Shown here in pieces: positions 15,572 through 24,805 of a DNA stretch of 64,000 nt. The DNA lies in assembly GCF_033100395.1 (NCBI RefSeq), contig NZ_JAWLVJ010000007.1, positions 132,422 through 196,421 of the forward strand, written 5' to 3'. Numbering within the stretch: the stretch's first letter is position 1; the number at the start of each line of letters is the position of its first letter. A program made the translations under genes and the position numbers. Origin of the DNA: Terasakiella sp033100395 (GTDB lineage: Bacteria > Pseudomonadota > Alphaproteobacteria > Rhodospirillales > Terasakiellaceae). The notes under the pieces were generated by a model. That model made no database searches, was not told the DNA's origin, and saw nothing but the letters and a program-made list of their open reading frames with translations.

Positions 15572-18151
15572 TTAGCGGCTCCACCAGCCTTTGCGTTTTG
15601 GCTTGTCTTCCGTTACTTCTTCATGGACACCTTCGCTGGATTTTACTGTCACAGCCGTTGTAGCAATCACGGTTGCTTCAACTTTTGGCTCTGCAGGTTT
15701 TTCTTCCACCTTAGGCTCTTCCTTTTTCGCTGCAAGTTTTCGCGGCGCTCGTTTCTTAGGTTTTTCTTCTTCTGTAGGTTTATCTTCAGACTTAACCTCT
15801 TCCGCCTTTGCTTCGTCGTCATCCGCTTTTTTGCGACGACGGGTGCGGGGCTTCTTCGGTTTTTCTTCTTCAGATTTTTCCCCAGATGCCGCATCAGTTG
15901 CTTTTTCAGAAGTATCTGCCTTTTCAGCATCTGCTTCATCGTCCGCTTTCTTGCGGCGACGGGTGCGGGGCTTTTTCGGCTTTTCTTCTGCTTCTTCAGC
16001 AACTGGAGCGTCTTCTGTTGCCGATGGCTCTTCACTTACGCTTTCGGCTTCTGACGTGGCTTCAGCGGCTGCTTCATCCGTGTCAGGGCGACGACGGCGC
16101 ATGCCACGACGACGTGGGCGGCGCTTGGGTTTGGCTTCTTCATCAGTCTCTGTCGTTTCCGCAGATTCAGAAGGAGATTCTGTTTCTGCTTCTTCACCAG
16201 ACTGTTCGTCAGTGCCTTCGATTTGTGCTTCATCCTCTGGATTGCGACGGGTGCGACGACGTCCACCACGTTTGCCACGGCGGCGGCGCTTGCGTGGTTT
16301 GTCGTCATCATCGTCGTCATCGGATGTTCCATCCTCATTTTCAACGACTTCAACGGCGTTCTCATCGGTTTGGATATCTTTTTTGTTGCGACGGCCACGA
16401 CGGCGGCGACGGCGCTTGCGGCCATCATTTTCCTGTTCGTCGTCGCCATCGGAATTATCCAGAACCTCATCTTTGATGTCTTCAAGCTTGGTTGAATCTT
16501 CCGGACCCAAAGGACGAACCGTGTTGGTGTCGTCTGCTTTCTTCGCTTTCAGGCGTTCCAGCTTATATTCAGGCGAAACCAGACTGTCATCACCGGACAG
16601 CTGAACCTGCATCTGATAACGTTCTTCGATAGATGCCAGCTGTTCACGTTTCTGGTTCAGGATGTAAAGTGCAACCTGTGTCGGGACATTGACGATGATT
16701 TCGTCAGAACGACGGCGGATACCTTCTTCCTCAATCACGCGCAGAACATGCAGAACGGTTGATTCAAGTGAGCGACGCACGCCCGTGCCATGACAGTGCG
16801 GACATGTTTCTGTGCTTGTCTCTGTAAAGCTTGGACGCAGACGTTGACGTGACATTTCCAGCAGGCCAAACGGGCTGATACGGCCGATCTGGATGCGGGC
16901 ACGATCGTTTTTCATCGCATCTTTCATGCGACGTTCAACGGCTGACTGGTTGCGCGAAATCTCCATATCAATGAAGTCAACAACCACCAGCCCGGCGAGA
17001 TCACGCAAACGCAGAGAGCGCGCGATTTCATCCGCGGCTTCCAGGTTGGTCTTCAGCGCCGTTTCCTCGATATTACGCTCTTTGGTCGAACGACCGGAGT
17101 TCACATCAATGGCGACCAGTGCTTCGGTCGGGTTGATGACGATATAGCCGCCGGATGGCAATTGCACAATCGCGCTGTGCATGGCATCCAGTTGGCCTTC
17201 GACCTGATAGCGATGGAACAGCGGAATTTGCGTTTCATCGCGATACGGCTGAACTTTCTTTGCATGGCTTGGGATCAACATTTTCATGAAGTCCTTGGCC
17301 GTGCGGTAGCCTTCTTCGCCTTCAACCAACACTTCGTCGATATCGCGGCTGTACATGTCACGAATGGATCGTTTGATCAGGTTGGCTTCTTCATAAATCA
17401 GGGCAGGGGCCTGGCTTTGCAGGGTCACATCCCGGATGTTGGACCACAGCCGCATGAGATATTCAAAATCACGTTTGATCTCTGCCTTGGATCGTTCAGC
17501 ACCTGCTGTGCGCACGATAACAGCTGTCCCTTTGGGGATGGACAGTTCTGACAGCACGGATTTCAGACGTTTACGGTCTTTGACGTTGGCGATTTTACGA
17601 GAAATCCCTCCGCCCTTGTCCGTGTTTGGCATAAGCACGCAGTAACGACCGGCCAGGGACAGGTAAGTTGTCAGCGCCGCACCCTTGTTGCCACGTTCTT
17701 CTTTAACGACCTGCACCAGAATGATCTGGCGCTTCTTGATCACTTCCTGAATTTTGTAGCGGCGTTGGTTGCGGTAATGCGGGCGGATATGTTCTACCTG
17801 ATCGCTGTCGTCAGATCCGCTTTCTTCAACTGCACCTTCTTTAGGTTCAGCGTCGTCGCCATCATCTTCCACATCGGCTTCAAATTCTTCACGGTCAGAA
17901 ACCGGGATTTGATAATAGTCCGGGTGGATTTCGTTGAACGCCAAAAAGCCGTGACGGTTGCCACCATATTCAACAAAGGCGGCTTGCAGGCTGGGTTCTA
18001 CACGGGTGACTTTTGCGAGATAAATATTTCCTTTGAGCTGTCTGCGTGCAGCAGATTCAAATTCCAGTTCGTCTAGACGATTTCCATCGACGACGACGAC
18101 CCGGGTCTCTTCCGGATGTGTCGCATCGATTAACATGCGTTTGGTTGCCAT
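15572..18151 (-). CDS. rne: Ribonuclease E
   Basis: 859 residues from ATG 18151, which has GGAG 11 bases upstream; a start ten codons earlier has weaker support. N-terminal S1/RNase E core with an acidic insertion in the S1 domain (about 90-130). Catalytic acids are in VAIDVNSG (~350) and VVVDFIDME (~390), and the Zn-link is CPHCHGTG (~450). From ~515 a long charged scaffold holds Arg-rich blocks separated by acidic stretches, including two copies of KPKKPRTRRRKKADD. This tail resembles the degradosome-scaffold regions of alphaproteobacterial RNase E. It ends GWWSR. The enzyme makes the initiating cuts in mRNA decay and rRNA processing. A long leader precedes it. Confidence 0.97.
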   Translation of the reverse strand: MATKRMLIDATHPEETRVVVVDGNRLDELEFESAARRQLKGNIYLAKVTRVEPSLQAAFVEYGGNRHGFLAFNEIHPDYYQIPVSDREEFEADVEDDGDDAEPKEGAVEESGSDDSDQVEHIRPHYRNQRRYKIQEVIKKRQIILVQVVKEERGNKGAALTTYLSLAGRYCVLMPNTDKGGGISRKIANVKDRKRLKSVLSELSIPKGTAVIVRTAGAERSKAEIKRDFEYLMRLWSNIRDVTLQSQAPALIYEEANLIKRSIRDMYSRDIDEVLVEGEEGYRTAKDFMKMLIPSHAKKVQPYRDETQIPLFHRYQVEGQLDAMHSAIVQLPSGGYIVINPTEALVAIDVNSGRSTKERNIEETALKTNLEAADEIARSLRLRDLAGLVVVDFIDMEISRNQSAVERRMKDAMKNDRARIQIGRISPFGLLEMSRQRLRPSFTETSTETCPHCHGTGVRRSLESTVLHVLRVIEEEGIRRRSDEIIVNVPTQVALYILNQKREQLASIEERYQMQVQLSGDDSLVSPEYKLERLKAKKADDTNTVRPLGPEDSTKLEDIKDEVLDNSDGDDEQENDGRKRRRRRRGRRNKKDIQTDENAVEVVENEDGTSDDDDDDDKPRKRRRRGKRGGRRRTRRNPEDEAQIEGTDEQSGEEAETESPSESAETTETDEEAKPKRRPRRRGMRRRRPDTDEAAAEATSEAESVSEEPSATEDAPVAEEAEEKPKKPRTRRRKKADDEADAEKADTSEKATDAASGEKSEEEKPKKPRTRRRKKADDDEAKAEEVKSEDKPTEEEKPKKRAPRKLAAKKEEPKVEEKPAEPKVEATVIATTAVTVKSSEGVHEEVTEDKPKRKGWWSR

Positions 18152-18711
18152 TAGGCTCGTAACTCCAGTGTGCAGAAACAACCTTGTGAGGGGAGCGCAT
18201 TAAAAAGCGTGCTGAACCCGACTGTGTGTCTCTGCGATATTTTGTAGTGAAATAAGTGGTCGAAATACTGGCGGCGCCCATAGTCAAACGCAAAACAGAG
18301 GAACCCCTGTTGATCGTTTGCTTGTTATGGTCTGCTCTTGCCAGCATGAAAACCTCGAAAATGGTATCAATAGTCGTTTTAAGCGCTACGTTTCGCACAA
18401 TCTCAATTGCATCAAATCGGCGTGAACTCAGGTCTGATGAAGGTTTTCCGGTTTTAAATGATGGGGAAAATGCAAATTTGCTTTTCCGCAAATCGGAAAT
18501 TTTTTCAGGTAAGAGCGCTTTTTCACGCGGTCGTTAACATAACGGTAGGAAATTAAATACACAATGCTCTTATAGGTCCAATCGCGATTTTTATTTTTTA
18601 AAGACCCTCATTTTTACATCTTCTGGGCTTGCAGAAAGGAGTGAAAATGGGGTAAATCATAGGAGTCGCTGGCATTTGTGCGATAACCCTTAAATCAATA
18701 ATGAAGCCGTG
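18152..18711. other. Divergent rne/amidase intergenic region with long rne leader
   Basis: 560 bases without a convincing gene. Read on the minus strand, a possible promoter is TTGGAC (18576-18581), 16-base spacer, TATTTA (18554-18559), which would give an rne leader of about 390 nt. In E. coli a ~360-nt rne leader mediates autoregulation by RNase E; the same use here is inference. The plus-strand promoter of the amidase must also lie here, but I see no strong box. An open frame of 93 codons at 18256-18537 has no protein-like features. Confidence 0.5.
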
Positions 18712-19989
18712 ATGGTCAAACGACATTCGATAATTGCAACTGTTTTCAACGCCTTACTGTTGGCTGTTTGTCTTTTTGGATTCTTGAAAGAAGCAAAAGC
18801 GCAGGATGGTTTGATGCCGCTTGTGCAAAGCGTGCGTGTGGGTGAACATCCGCAATATACCCGTTTTGTCATGGAAGTCAGCGATAAGGTTGACTTTAAA
18901 ATTTCCACATTGGCGGACCCGTATCGTGTGGTTGTTGATTTTCCCGAAATGGGTTGGCAACTGCCCAAGGGCTTTAATCCACGCATGTACGGGAACTTAA
19001 GCGGTTTTCGCTATGGTTTGTTTAAATCCGGGACCTCTCGTATCGTTCTGGATGCCAAGACACCTGTAAAAATCAAAAACACCATGATGCTGTCCCCGCG
19101 CGGGAAAGTACAGAACTGGCGTTTTGTAATGGATCTGGTCAAGACGGATCGGACCAGCTTTCTGGCATTGATGAAACCTGCGACCTATCCGGACCAACAG
19201 GTTGCCAAGGCATCCAAGCCACAGGTCATGCCGAAAAATATCCAGCAGGCCCGCGTCCCTGCCATTCGCCCGCCGACCAAACCTCAGAAGAAAAGCAAGC
19301 ATGTGGTTGTGATCGATGCAGGCCACGGTGGTGTTGACCCGGGGGCCAGCGGGGTAAGTGGATCTTATGAAAAACATATTACACTGGCGGTGGCGCGACA
19401 GCTGCGTGACAAACTGAAAAAAACCGGGCGTTATAAAGTCGTTCTGACCCGGGATCGCGATGTGTTTATCCCGTTGCGTGAACGTACAGCCATTGCACGG
19501 CGTGCGGGGGCTGATCTGTTTATTTCTTTGCATGCCGATACCTTTAAAAATCGCAGTGTACGCGGGGCATCGGTTTATACTCTGTCTGAAAAAGCGTCGG
19601 ATAAGGAAGCACAAGCTCTTGCGGAACGGGAAAACAAGGCAGATTTGATTGCGGGCGTTGATTTAACCTCTACATCGGATGATCTAAGTTTTATCCTGTT
19701 GGACATGGCCCAGCGTGATACTAAAAATCAATCGTCGCGTTTTGCTGAAACTTTGGTGAAAGATATTGCACGCTCCAGCAAGGTGTTGCGTAACCCACAC
19801 CGTTTTGCCGGATTTGCGGTTTTGAAAGCACCGGACGTCCCGGCTGTGTTGATCGAGCTTGGATTCTTGTCTAACAAGCATGATGAACGTGTTTTACGCT
19901 CCAAAAAACACCGTGCGAAGATGGCAGATGCGATCAAAACATCGATTAATCGCTATTTTAACCGCATTGAAGAAGCCAATCGTTCATGA
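18712..19989 (+). CDS. N-acetylmuramoyl-L-alanine amidase (AmiC-type)
   Basis: 425 residues from ATG 18712; a GTG directly before it would add one residue. Signal peptide (VFNALLLAVCLFGFLKEAKA), AMIN domain for septal/peptidoglycan localisation (~35-140, YTRFVMEVSDKVDFKIS), linker, and Amidase_3 catalytic domain from ~198. Zn-site signatures: VIDAGHGGVDPGA, LFISLHADTF and VLIELGFLSN with the catalytic Glu. It cleaves septal peptidoglycan between MurNAc and L-Ala for daughter-cell separation, probably under an EnvC/NlpD-type activator not encoded here. PBP1A follows 94 bases downstream, a common pairing in alphaproteobacteria. Confidence 0.93.
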   Translation: MVKRHSIIATVFNALLLAVCLFGFLKEAKAQDGLMPLVQSVRVGEHPQYTRFVMEVSDKVDFKISTLADPYRVVVDFPEMGWQLPKGFNPRMYGNLSGFRYGLFKSGTSRIVLDAKTPVKIKNTMMLSPRGKVQNWRFVMDLVKTDRTSFLALMKPATYPDQQVAKASKPQVMPKNIQQARVPAIRPPTKPQKKSKHVVVIDAGHGGVDPGASGVSGSYEKHITLAVARQLRDKLKKTGRYKVVLTRDRDVFIPLRERTAIARRAGADLFISLHADTFKNRSVRGASVYTLSEKASDKEAQALAERENKADLIAGVDLTSTSDDLSFILLDMAQRDTKNQSSRFAETLVKDIARSSKVLRNPHRFAGFAVLKAPDVPAVLIELGFLSNKHDERVLRSKKHRAKMADAIKTSINRYFNRIEEANRS

Positions 19990-20013
19990 AACTGCCTATA
20001 TTGTATGATAGCT

Positions 20014-20043
20014 AAATGACAAATCGCGTCATTTGGGTATACT
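20014..20043 (+). promoter_or_regulatory. Promoter of PBP1A gene with overlapping inverted repeat
   Basis: -35 ATGACA (20016-20021), 16-base spacer, -10 TATACT (20038-20043). A perfect 7-base inverted repeat AAATGAC/GTCATTT (20014-20034) overlaps the -35 and the spacer and could be an operator. It lies about 40 bases upstream of the TTG start. Confidence 0.45.
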
Positions 20044-20083
20044 GCTTGACCCTTCATTTTGATCAGACTTTAAGGCTCGCCCG

Positions 20084-22519
20084 TTGAAAAAATTACTAAA
20101 AATATTCGCTGGAATTTTAGGGTTCTTCCTTTTTCTTGCTCTTCTTGGTGCTGGCGGTGTGCTTTACGGGTTCTATCACTATGGCAAGGGGCTGCCGGAT
20201 TATACCCAGCTTAAGGATTATGAGCCCCCGGTTATGACCCGCGTTCATGCTGGTGACGGACAGTTGATGGCGGAATATGCCATTGAGAATCGCGTGTTCG
20301 TGCCGATCAAGGCGATCCCGAAACGGGTGATCAACGCTTTCCTGGCGGCAGAAGATAAAAACTTCTATGAACATATTGGTATTGACCCCATGGGGGTTGG
20401 CCGTGCGGTTGTGGTTAACCTGAAAAACATCGGCAAGGGGCGTCGCCTTGTTGGCGCGTCTACCATTACGCAACAGGTGGCCAAAAACTTCCTTCTGACC
20501 AACGAAGTTTCTTATATCCGTAAAATCAAAGAAGCCATCCTTGCTCTGCGAATTGAAAAGGCCTTTACCAAAGACCGTATCCTGGAACTTTATCTGAACG
20601 AAATTTATCTGGGTTATGGCTCTTATGGTGTGGCCGCTGCTGCGCTGAACTATTTCAATAAATCACTGGGGGAGCTGACCATTGAAGAAACGGCTTATCT
20701 GGCCGCACTCCCCAAAGCCCCCAATAATTATCATCCGATCAAGAAAACCAAAAAAGCGGTGGAGCGTCGTAACTGGGTCATTGATCGTATGAATGTTGTT
20801 GGCGTGATTAGTTTGGTGGAAGCTCTGGAAGCCAAAAAACAGCCGTTGAAGGTGGCGTCGCGCGCGCAAACAGAATTTGTGACCGCCCCTTATTTTGCCG
20901 AAGAAGTCCGCCGTGAACTGGTGGATATGTATGGTGAAGACAAGCTTTATAAAGGCGGTCTGTCCGTTCATACGACCCTTGATCCCAACCTTCAGGTCAT
21001 CGCACAGCGCACGCTTCAAAACGGGCTGGAAACCTATGATCGCAAATATGGCTATCGTGGACCTGTTGCGACGATTGATTCCACATTGGGATGGCAGACG
21101 GCACTGGAAGAAGTTACAGCACCAAAAGGCGCACCTGCGGACTGGTCGCTGGCCGTGGTTCTGCAGCTGCATGCCACAGGGGTGACCATTGGATTGCCGG
21201 ATGGCAGCCAGGGGGCACTACCATTTGGGGAAATGAGATGGGCACGCGAAGCACTGGAAAAACAGAAACGCGGACCGTCACTCAAGAAACCTTCTGATGC
21301 ACTGAATAAAGGTGATGTGATCTGGGTGAAGGCCGTGACAGAAACGGCCAAGGGGGAAAAATATCAGCCCAACACTTACGCGCTTCGCCAAATTCCGGAT
21401 GTGCAGGGGGCAATTGTCTCGCTTGACCCACATACGGGTCGCGTGTTGGCGATGGTTGGTGGCTATTCTTATGCAAACAGCCAGTTTAACCGGGCAACAC
21501 AAGCCCGCCGCCAGCCGGGGTCAGCCTTTAAACCGTTTGTTTATCTGGCGGCCTTTGATGAAGGCTATACGCCCTCGACATTGATCTTGGATGCACCTTT
21601 TGTGCAGGATCAGGGACCGGGCTTGCCGAAATGGCGTCCATCCAACTATACCGATAAATTCTATGGTCCATCGACTATGCGTCTGGGCATTGAAAAGTCC
21701 CGTAACTTGATGACCGTACGTCTGGCTCAAACCATCGGGATGGAAAAAGTCAGTGCCTATGCCAAGAAGTTTGGCATTACACCGAATTTGCAGGAAGTTT
21801 TGTCCATGTCCCTTGGCGCAGGTGATACCCGTTTGATGGATTTGGCAACTGCTTATGGCATGTTGGTCAATGGCGGCAAGCGCATTGAACCTACCCTGAT
21901 TGACCGTATTCAGAACCGCAACGGCACCACTGTCTTTAAACATGATATTCGCGATTGCCCCAATTGTGTGGCCATGAATTGGACGGGGGATGAAATCGTT
22001 CCGCAAGTTGCAGATGTCCGTGAAAGCGTAACCTCGCCACAAAGCGCCTATCAGGTTGTCTCCATTCTGGAAGGCGTGGTCTTGCGTGGGACCGGGCGTC
22101 GTATTTCCGCTGTTGGCAAGCCTTTGGGCGGGAAAACGGGGACAACCAACAAAAGTCGGGATACCTGGTTTATGGGCTTCAGCCCGGATTTGGTCACAGG
22201 TGTGTTCGTCGGGTTTGATACGCCACGCACGCTTGGTAGAAAAGAGTCAGGCTCCAGTGTGGCCGCCCCGATCTTTCGTGATTTCATGAAAGAGGCATTG
22301 GCTGATAAACCAGCTACGCCATTTCGTATTCCGGAAGGTATTCGTATGGTGCGGGTCAATGCGCGCACGGGTCAGGATGCGACAGTGGCTGATACCAACG
22401 TGATCTGGGAAGCCTTTAAGGAAGGCCAATCGCCAAGTCAGAGTAACAGCGTTCTGGAAGGGCAAAGTGATGATCTGGACCCGGTTCATGGTGATGATAC
22501 CAACGACGGTCTATATTGA
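20084..22519 (+). CDS. mrcA: Penicillin-binding protein 1A (bifunctional)
   Basis: 811 residues from a TTG start (MKKLLKIFAG). One N-terminal membrane anchor (~8-30). Glycosyltransferase-51 domain: AAEDKNFYEHIGID with the catalytic Glu, and GASTITQQVAKNF. The transpeptidase domain has all three motifs: SxxK in QPGSAFKPFVY, SxN in KSRNLM, and KTG in GGKTGTTNKS. An insertion/OB-like region lies between them (~300-430), as in class A PBP1a proteins. It polymerises and crosslinks peptidoglycan at the inner membrane. The acidic C-terminal tail (DDLDPVHGDDTNDGLY) is dispensable-looking. It is next to the amidase and prfB; the amidase-PBP1A-prfB order is common in alphaproteobacteria. Confidence 0.95.
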   Translation: MKKLLKIFAGILGFFLFLALLGAGGVLYGFYHYGKGLPDYTQLKDYEPPVMTRVHAGDGQLMAEYAIENRVFVPIKAIPKRVINAFLAAEDKNFYEHIGIDPMGVGRAVVVNLKNIGKGRRLVGASTITQQVAKNFLLTNEVSYIRKIKEAILALRIEKAFTKDRILELYLNEIYLGYGSYGVAAAALNYFNKSLGELTIEETAYLAALPKAPNNYHPIKKTKKAVERRNWVIDRMNVVGVISLVEALEAKKQPLKVASRAQTEFVTAPYFAEEVRRELVDMYGEDKLYKGGLSVHTTLDPNLQVIAQRTLQNGLETYDRKYGYRGPVATIDSTLGWQTALEEVTAPKGAPADWSLAVVLQLHATGVTIGLPDGSQGALPFGEMRWAREALEKQKRGPSLKKPSDALNKGDVIWVKAVTETAKGEKYQPNTYALRQIPDVQGAIVSLDPHTGRVLAMVGGYSYANSQFNRATQARRQPGSAFKPFVYLAAFDEGYTPSTLILDAPFVQDQGPGLPKWRPSNYTDKFYGPSTMRLGIEKSRNLMTVRLAQTIGMEKVSAYAKKFGITPNLQEVLSMSLGAGDTRLMDLATAYGMLVNGGKRIEPTLIDRIQNRNGTTVFKHDIRDCPNCVAMNWTGDEIVPQVADVRESVTSPQSAYQVVSILEGVVLRGTGRRISAVGKPLGGKTGTTNKSRDTWFMGFSPDLVTGVFVGFDTPRTLGRKESGSSVAAPIFRDFMKEALADKPATPFRIPEGIRMVRVNARTGQDATVADTNVIWEAFKEGQSPSQSNSVLEGQSDDLDPVHGDDTNDGLY

Positions 22520-22585
22520 CGCAACGCCCTTTAGCGTTTAAATACCCCACACACCTATTGCAGAATTATTTCAGGAAGTCATACC

Positions 22586-23698
22586 ATGCGTGCCGAAGTT
22601 GAAACACAGGTCGAAGAAATTCGTAAGTCTTTGAAGCTGTTGCGCAAGCATCTGGATTATGACAATGCCGTGCGCCGTCTGGAAGAACTGAATGCGCTGA
22701 GCGAAGACCCGGACCTGTGGAACGATCCGCAAAAAGCACAAAGCCTGATGAAAGAACGTACCCGCCTTGAAAATGGCATCAAGGGGCTGGAATCTTCTGA
22801 ACAGGAACTGGCCGACAATATCGAATTCATCGAAATGGGTGAGATGGAAGACGATGCCGACACCATCGCCGAAGCTGAAGAAGCTTTAAGCGCGTTACAA
22901 GAACGTGCCGCCAAGCAGGAAATTGAAACCCTGCTGTCCGGGGAAGCCGATCCGAACAACTGCTTCCTGGAGATTAACTCCGGTGCAGGTGGGACGGAAG
23001 CCTGTGACTGGGCAGGCATTATGTTGCGCATGTATACCCGTTGGGCCGACCAGCACGGCTATAAGGTCGAATATCTCGAAGAAACACCGGGGGAAGAAGC
23101 GGGCATCAAATCCGTGACCTTGAAGGTCAACGGTCATAACGCCTATGGCTGGCTGAAGACCGAAACAGGCACCCACCGTCTGGTGCGGATTTCCCCGTTT
23201 GACAGCTCTGCACGTCGCCATACAAGCTTTGCAGCGGTCGCGGTCTCCCCTGAGATTGATGATAATATCGAAGTGGAAATCGAAGAAAAAGATTTGCGCA
23301 TTGATACCTATCGCGCTTCCGGTGCAGGTGGTCAGCACGTAAACAAAACTGACTCCGCCATCCGGATTACGCATATCCCGACAGGCATCGTGGTCCAGTG
23401 TCAGAACGACCGTTCCCAGCATAAAAACCGCGCAGCAGCTTATAAAATGCTGCGTGCACGTTTGTATGAAGCAGAATTGCAACGCCGTGAAGCCGAAAGT
23501 CAGGCGGAACATGATGCGAAGACCGAGATCGGCTGGGGCCGTCAAATCCGCTCTTACGTATTGCAGCCTTATCAGATGATCAAGGACTTGCGCACGAACG
23601 TGGAAACATCCAATTCTCAAGCCGTTCTGGATGGTGACTTGGATCAGTTCATGGCAGCGGCCTTGGCCAGCAAGATCGAAGGTTCTTCGGACGAGTAA
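22586..23698 (+). CDS. prfB: Peptide chain release factor 2
   Basis: 370 residues. RF2 rather than RF1 by the tripeptide SPF (203-205, RISPFDSSARR), which reads UGA/UAA. GGQ at 248-250 (ASGAGGQHVNKTDS) triggers peptidyl-tRNA hydrolysis. The gene is one continuous frame: where many bacteria have the autoregulatory in-frame UGA with a +1 shift near codon 25, this gene reads LLRKHLDYDNA without interruption. A good ribosome site (AGGAAGT) precedes ATG 22586. The stop abuts the last base of the convergent agmatine deiminase-like gene with no gap. Confidence 0.97.
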   Translation: MRAEVETQVEEIRKSLKLLRKHLDYDNAVRRLEELNALSEDPDLWNDPQKAQSLMKERTRLENGIKGLESSEQELADNIEFIEMGEMEDDADTIAEAEEALSALQERAAKQEIETLLSGEADPNNCFLEINSGAGGTEACDWAGIMLRMYTRWADQHGYKVEYLEETPGEEAGIKSVTLKVNGHNAYGWLKTETGTHRLVRISPFDSSARRHTSFAAVAVSPEIDDNIEVEIEEKDLRIDTYRASGAGGQHVNKTDSAIRITHIPTGIVVQCQNDRSQHKNRAAAYKMLRARLYEAELQRREAESQAEHDAKTEIGWGRQIRSYVLQPYQMIKDLRTNVETSNSQAVLDGDLDQFMAAALASKIEGSSDE

Positions 23699-24796
23699 TC
23701 AGACCAGCGGCTGTTGTTGCGTTGCGCAATGGATGCCGCCGCCGACTTCGGCAACCGGGTCGATATCCAGCAGGATGACTTCACGGTCCGGATAGGAAAG
23801 CTGCAAGGTTTCTTTGGCCAGCAGGTCGGTTTCCCGGTCGCCAAATTGGGCGGCGATCACCGCGTCGTTGCAGACGTAGTAATTTACGTATGAATCTACA
23901 AACTCCTCTTCCTCGCTGCGTACATGGCGTGGGCCGGGCAGGGTGAGGAGGTTGAAGGGGGCGCCATCCAGATTGGTTGCCGCTTTCAGGATGTCGTAGG
24001 TTTTATACGCGGCCCTGACCCAAATGTCGTCCATATCATTAGGTTCTGGTAACTGGATTAAAATGTCGTTTGGTCCGGTAAATCGGGCAAGCGCATCAAT
24101 GTGGTAATCAGTGATGTCTTCGCCCCATATGCCCGGTGCCCAGATGACTTTATCGACGCCGAAAGCTTCCTGCATCAACCGTGTGACTTCTGCTTTTGAG
24201 CCCCTATTGCGATTGGGATTGATCCATGAACTTTCATGGGCAATCAGGATGCCGTCGCCATTGCAATCAACCCCGCCAGCTTCGCCCACCAGTCCGTTGT
24301 TGAGGTAGGGGATGTCCAGAATTTCAGCTATGCGTTGGGCGACTTTACCGTCATTCTGGTGGGGTTGTTTATTCCCCCAGCCATTGAAATTCACACTTGA
24401 TACGGCCAGTCCTCCGTCATCATCTATAACAAACATGGGACCTGAATCGCGTGCCCAAAGGTCATCTGTCGGCATGTCCCAGATTTCGACATCTTCAGAG
24501 AGTTTGCGCCGTGCCGATGTCTGATGGCTTTTGTCCATCAACATGACGACAGGTTCAAATTGGGCAATCACATTCGCGATATCGGCAATGGTGTTTTGCA
24601 GCATATCCAGAAAAACGGGATCAGGATGAACCTGTCTATTCACGGGCCATTGCATGAAGGTGCGGGTATGGGGCAAGGCTTCTTCCGGGACATACCAGGA
24701 AGAGGACGCATGGGCTGGTGTCATAAGCTTTTGTCCAGCAAGGCACAGGGCAGAAAGTCCAGCAGTGTTTTTCAGGAAGTTTCGCCGTGTGATCAT
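23699..24796 (-). CDS. Tat-exported agmatine/peptidyl-arginine deiminase-family protein
   Basis: 365 residues of the PAD_porph/agmatine deiminase family. Motifs: WARDSGPMFVIDDDGG, GGVDCNGDGILIAHESS, ITDYHIDALARF (catalytic His) and a C-terminal GGGIHCATQQQP with catalytic Cys357. The N-terminus MITRRNFLKNTAGLSALCLA is a twin-arginine signal, so the enzyme works in the periplasm, unlike the cytoplasmic agmatine deiminase AguA of polyamine synthesis. Substrate could be agmatine or another guanidino compound. It is last in a five-gene minus-strand run, 9 bases after the GGDEF/EAL gene. No putrescine carbamoyltransferase or N-carbamoylputrescine amidase gene is nearby. Confidence 0.85.
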   Translation of the reverse strand: MITRRNFLKNTAGLSALCLAGQKLMTPAHASSSWYVPEEALPHTRTFMQWPVNRQVHPDPVFLDMLQNTIADIANVIAQFEPVVMLMDKSHQTSARRKLSEDVEIWDMPTDDLWARDSGPMFVIDDDGGLAVSSVNFNGWGNKQPHQNDGKVAQRIAEILDIPYLNNGLVGEAGGVDCNGDGILIAHESSWINPNRNRGSKAEVTRLMQEAFGVDKVIWAPGIWGEDITDYHIDALARFTGPNDILIQLPEPNDMDDIWVRAAYKTYDILKAATNLDGAPFNLLTLPGPRHVRSEEEEFVDSYVNYYVCNDAVIAAQFGDRETDLLAKETLQLSYPDREVILLDIDPVAEVGGGIHCATQQQPLV

Positions 24797-24805
24797 TGTG
24801 TCATC

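Noticed and set aside
15591..16604. 337-codon plus-strand frame opposite the RNase E tail
   Set aside because: Ser/Arg low complexity is the mirror of the Glu/Arg-rich scaffold codons of rne; no ribosome site or protein-like features.
18256..18537. 93-codon plus-strand frame in the rne/amidase intergenic region
   Set aside because: No ribosome site, no domain, overlaps the expected rne leader.
22586..22700. Programmed +1 frameshift in prfB
   Set aside because: The frame is continuous through the usual site and no in-frame TGA with CTT is present.
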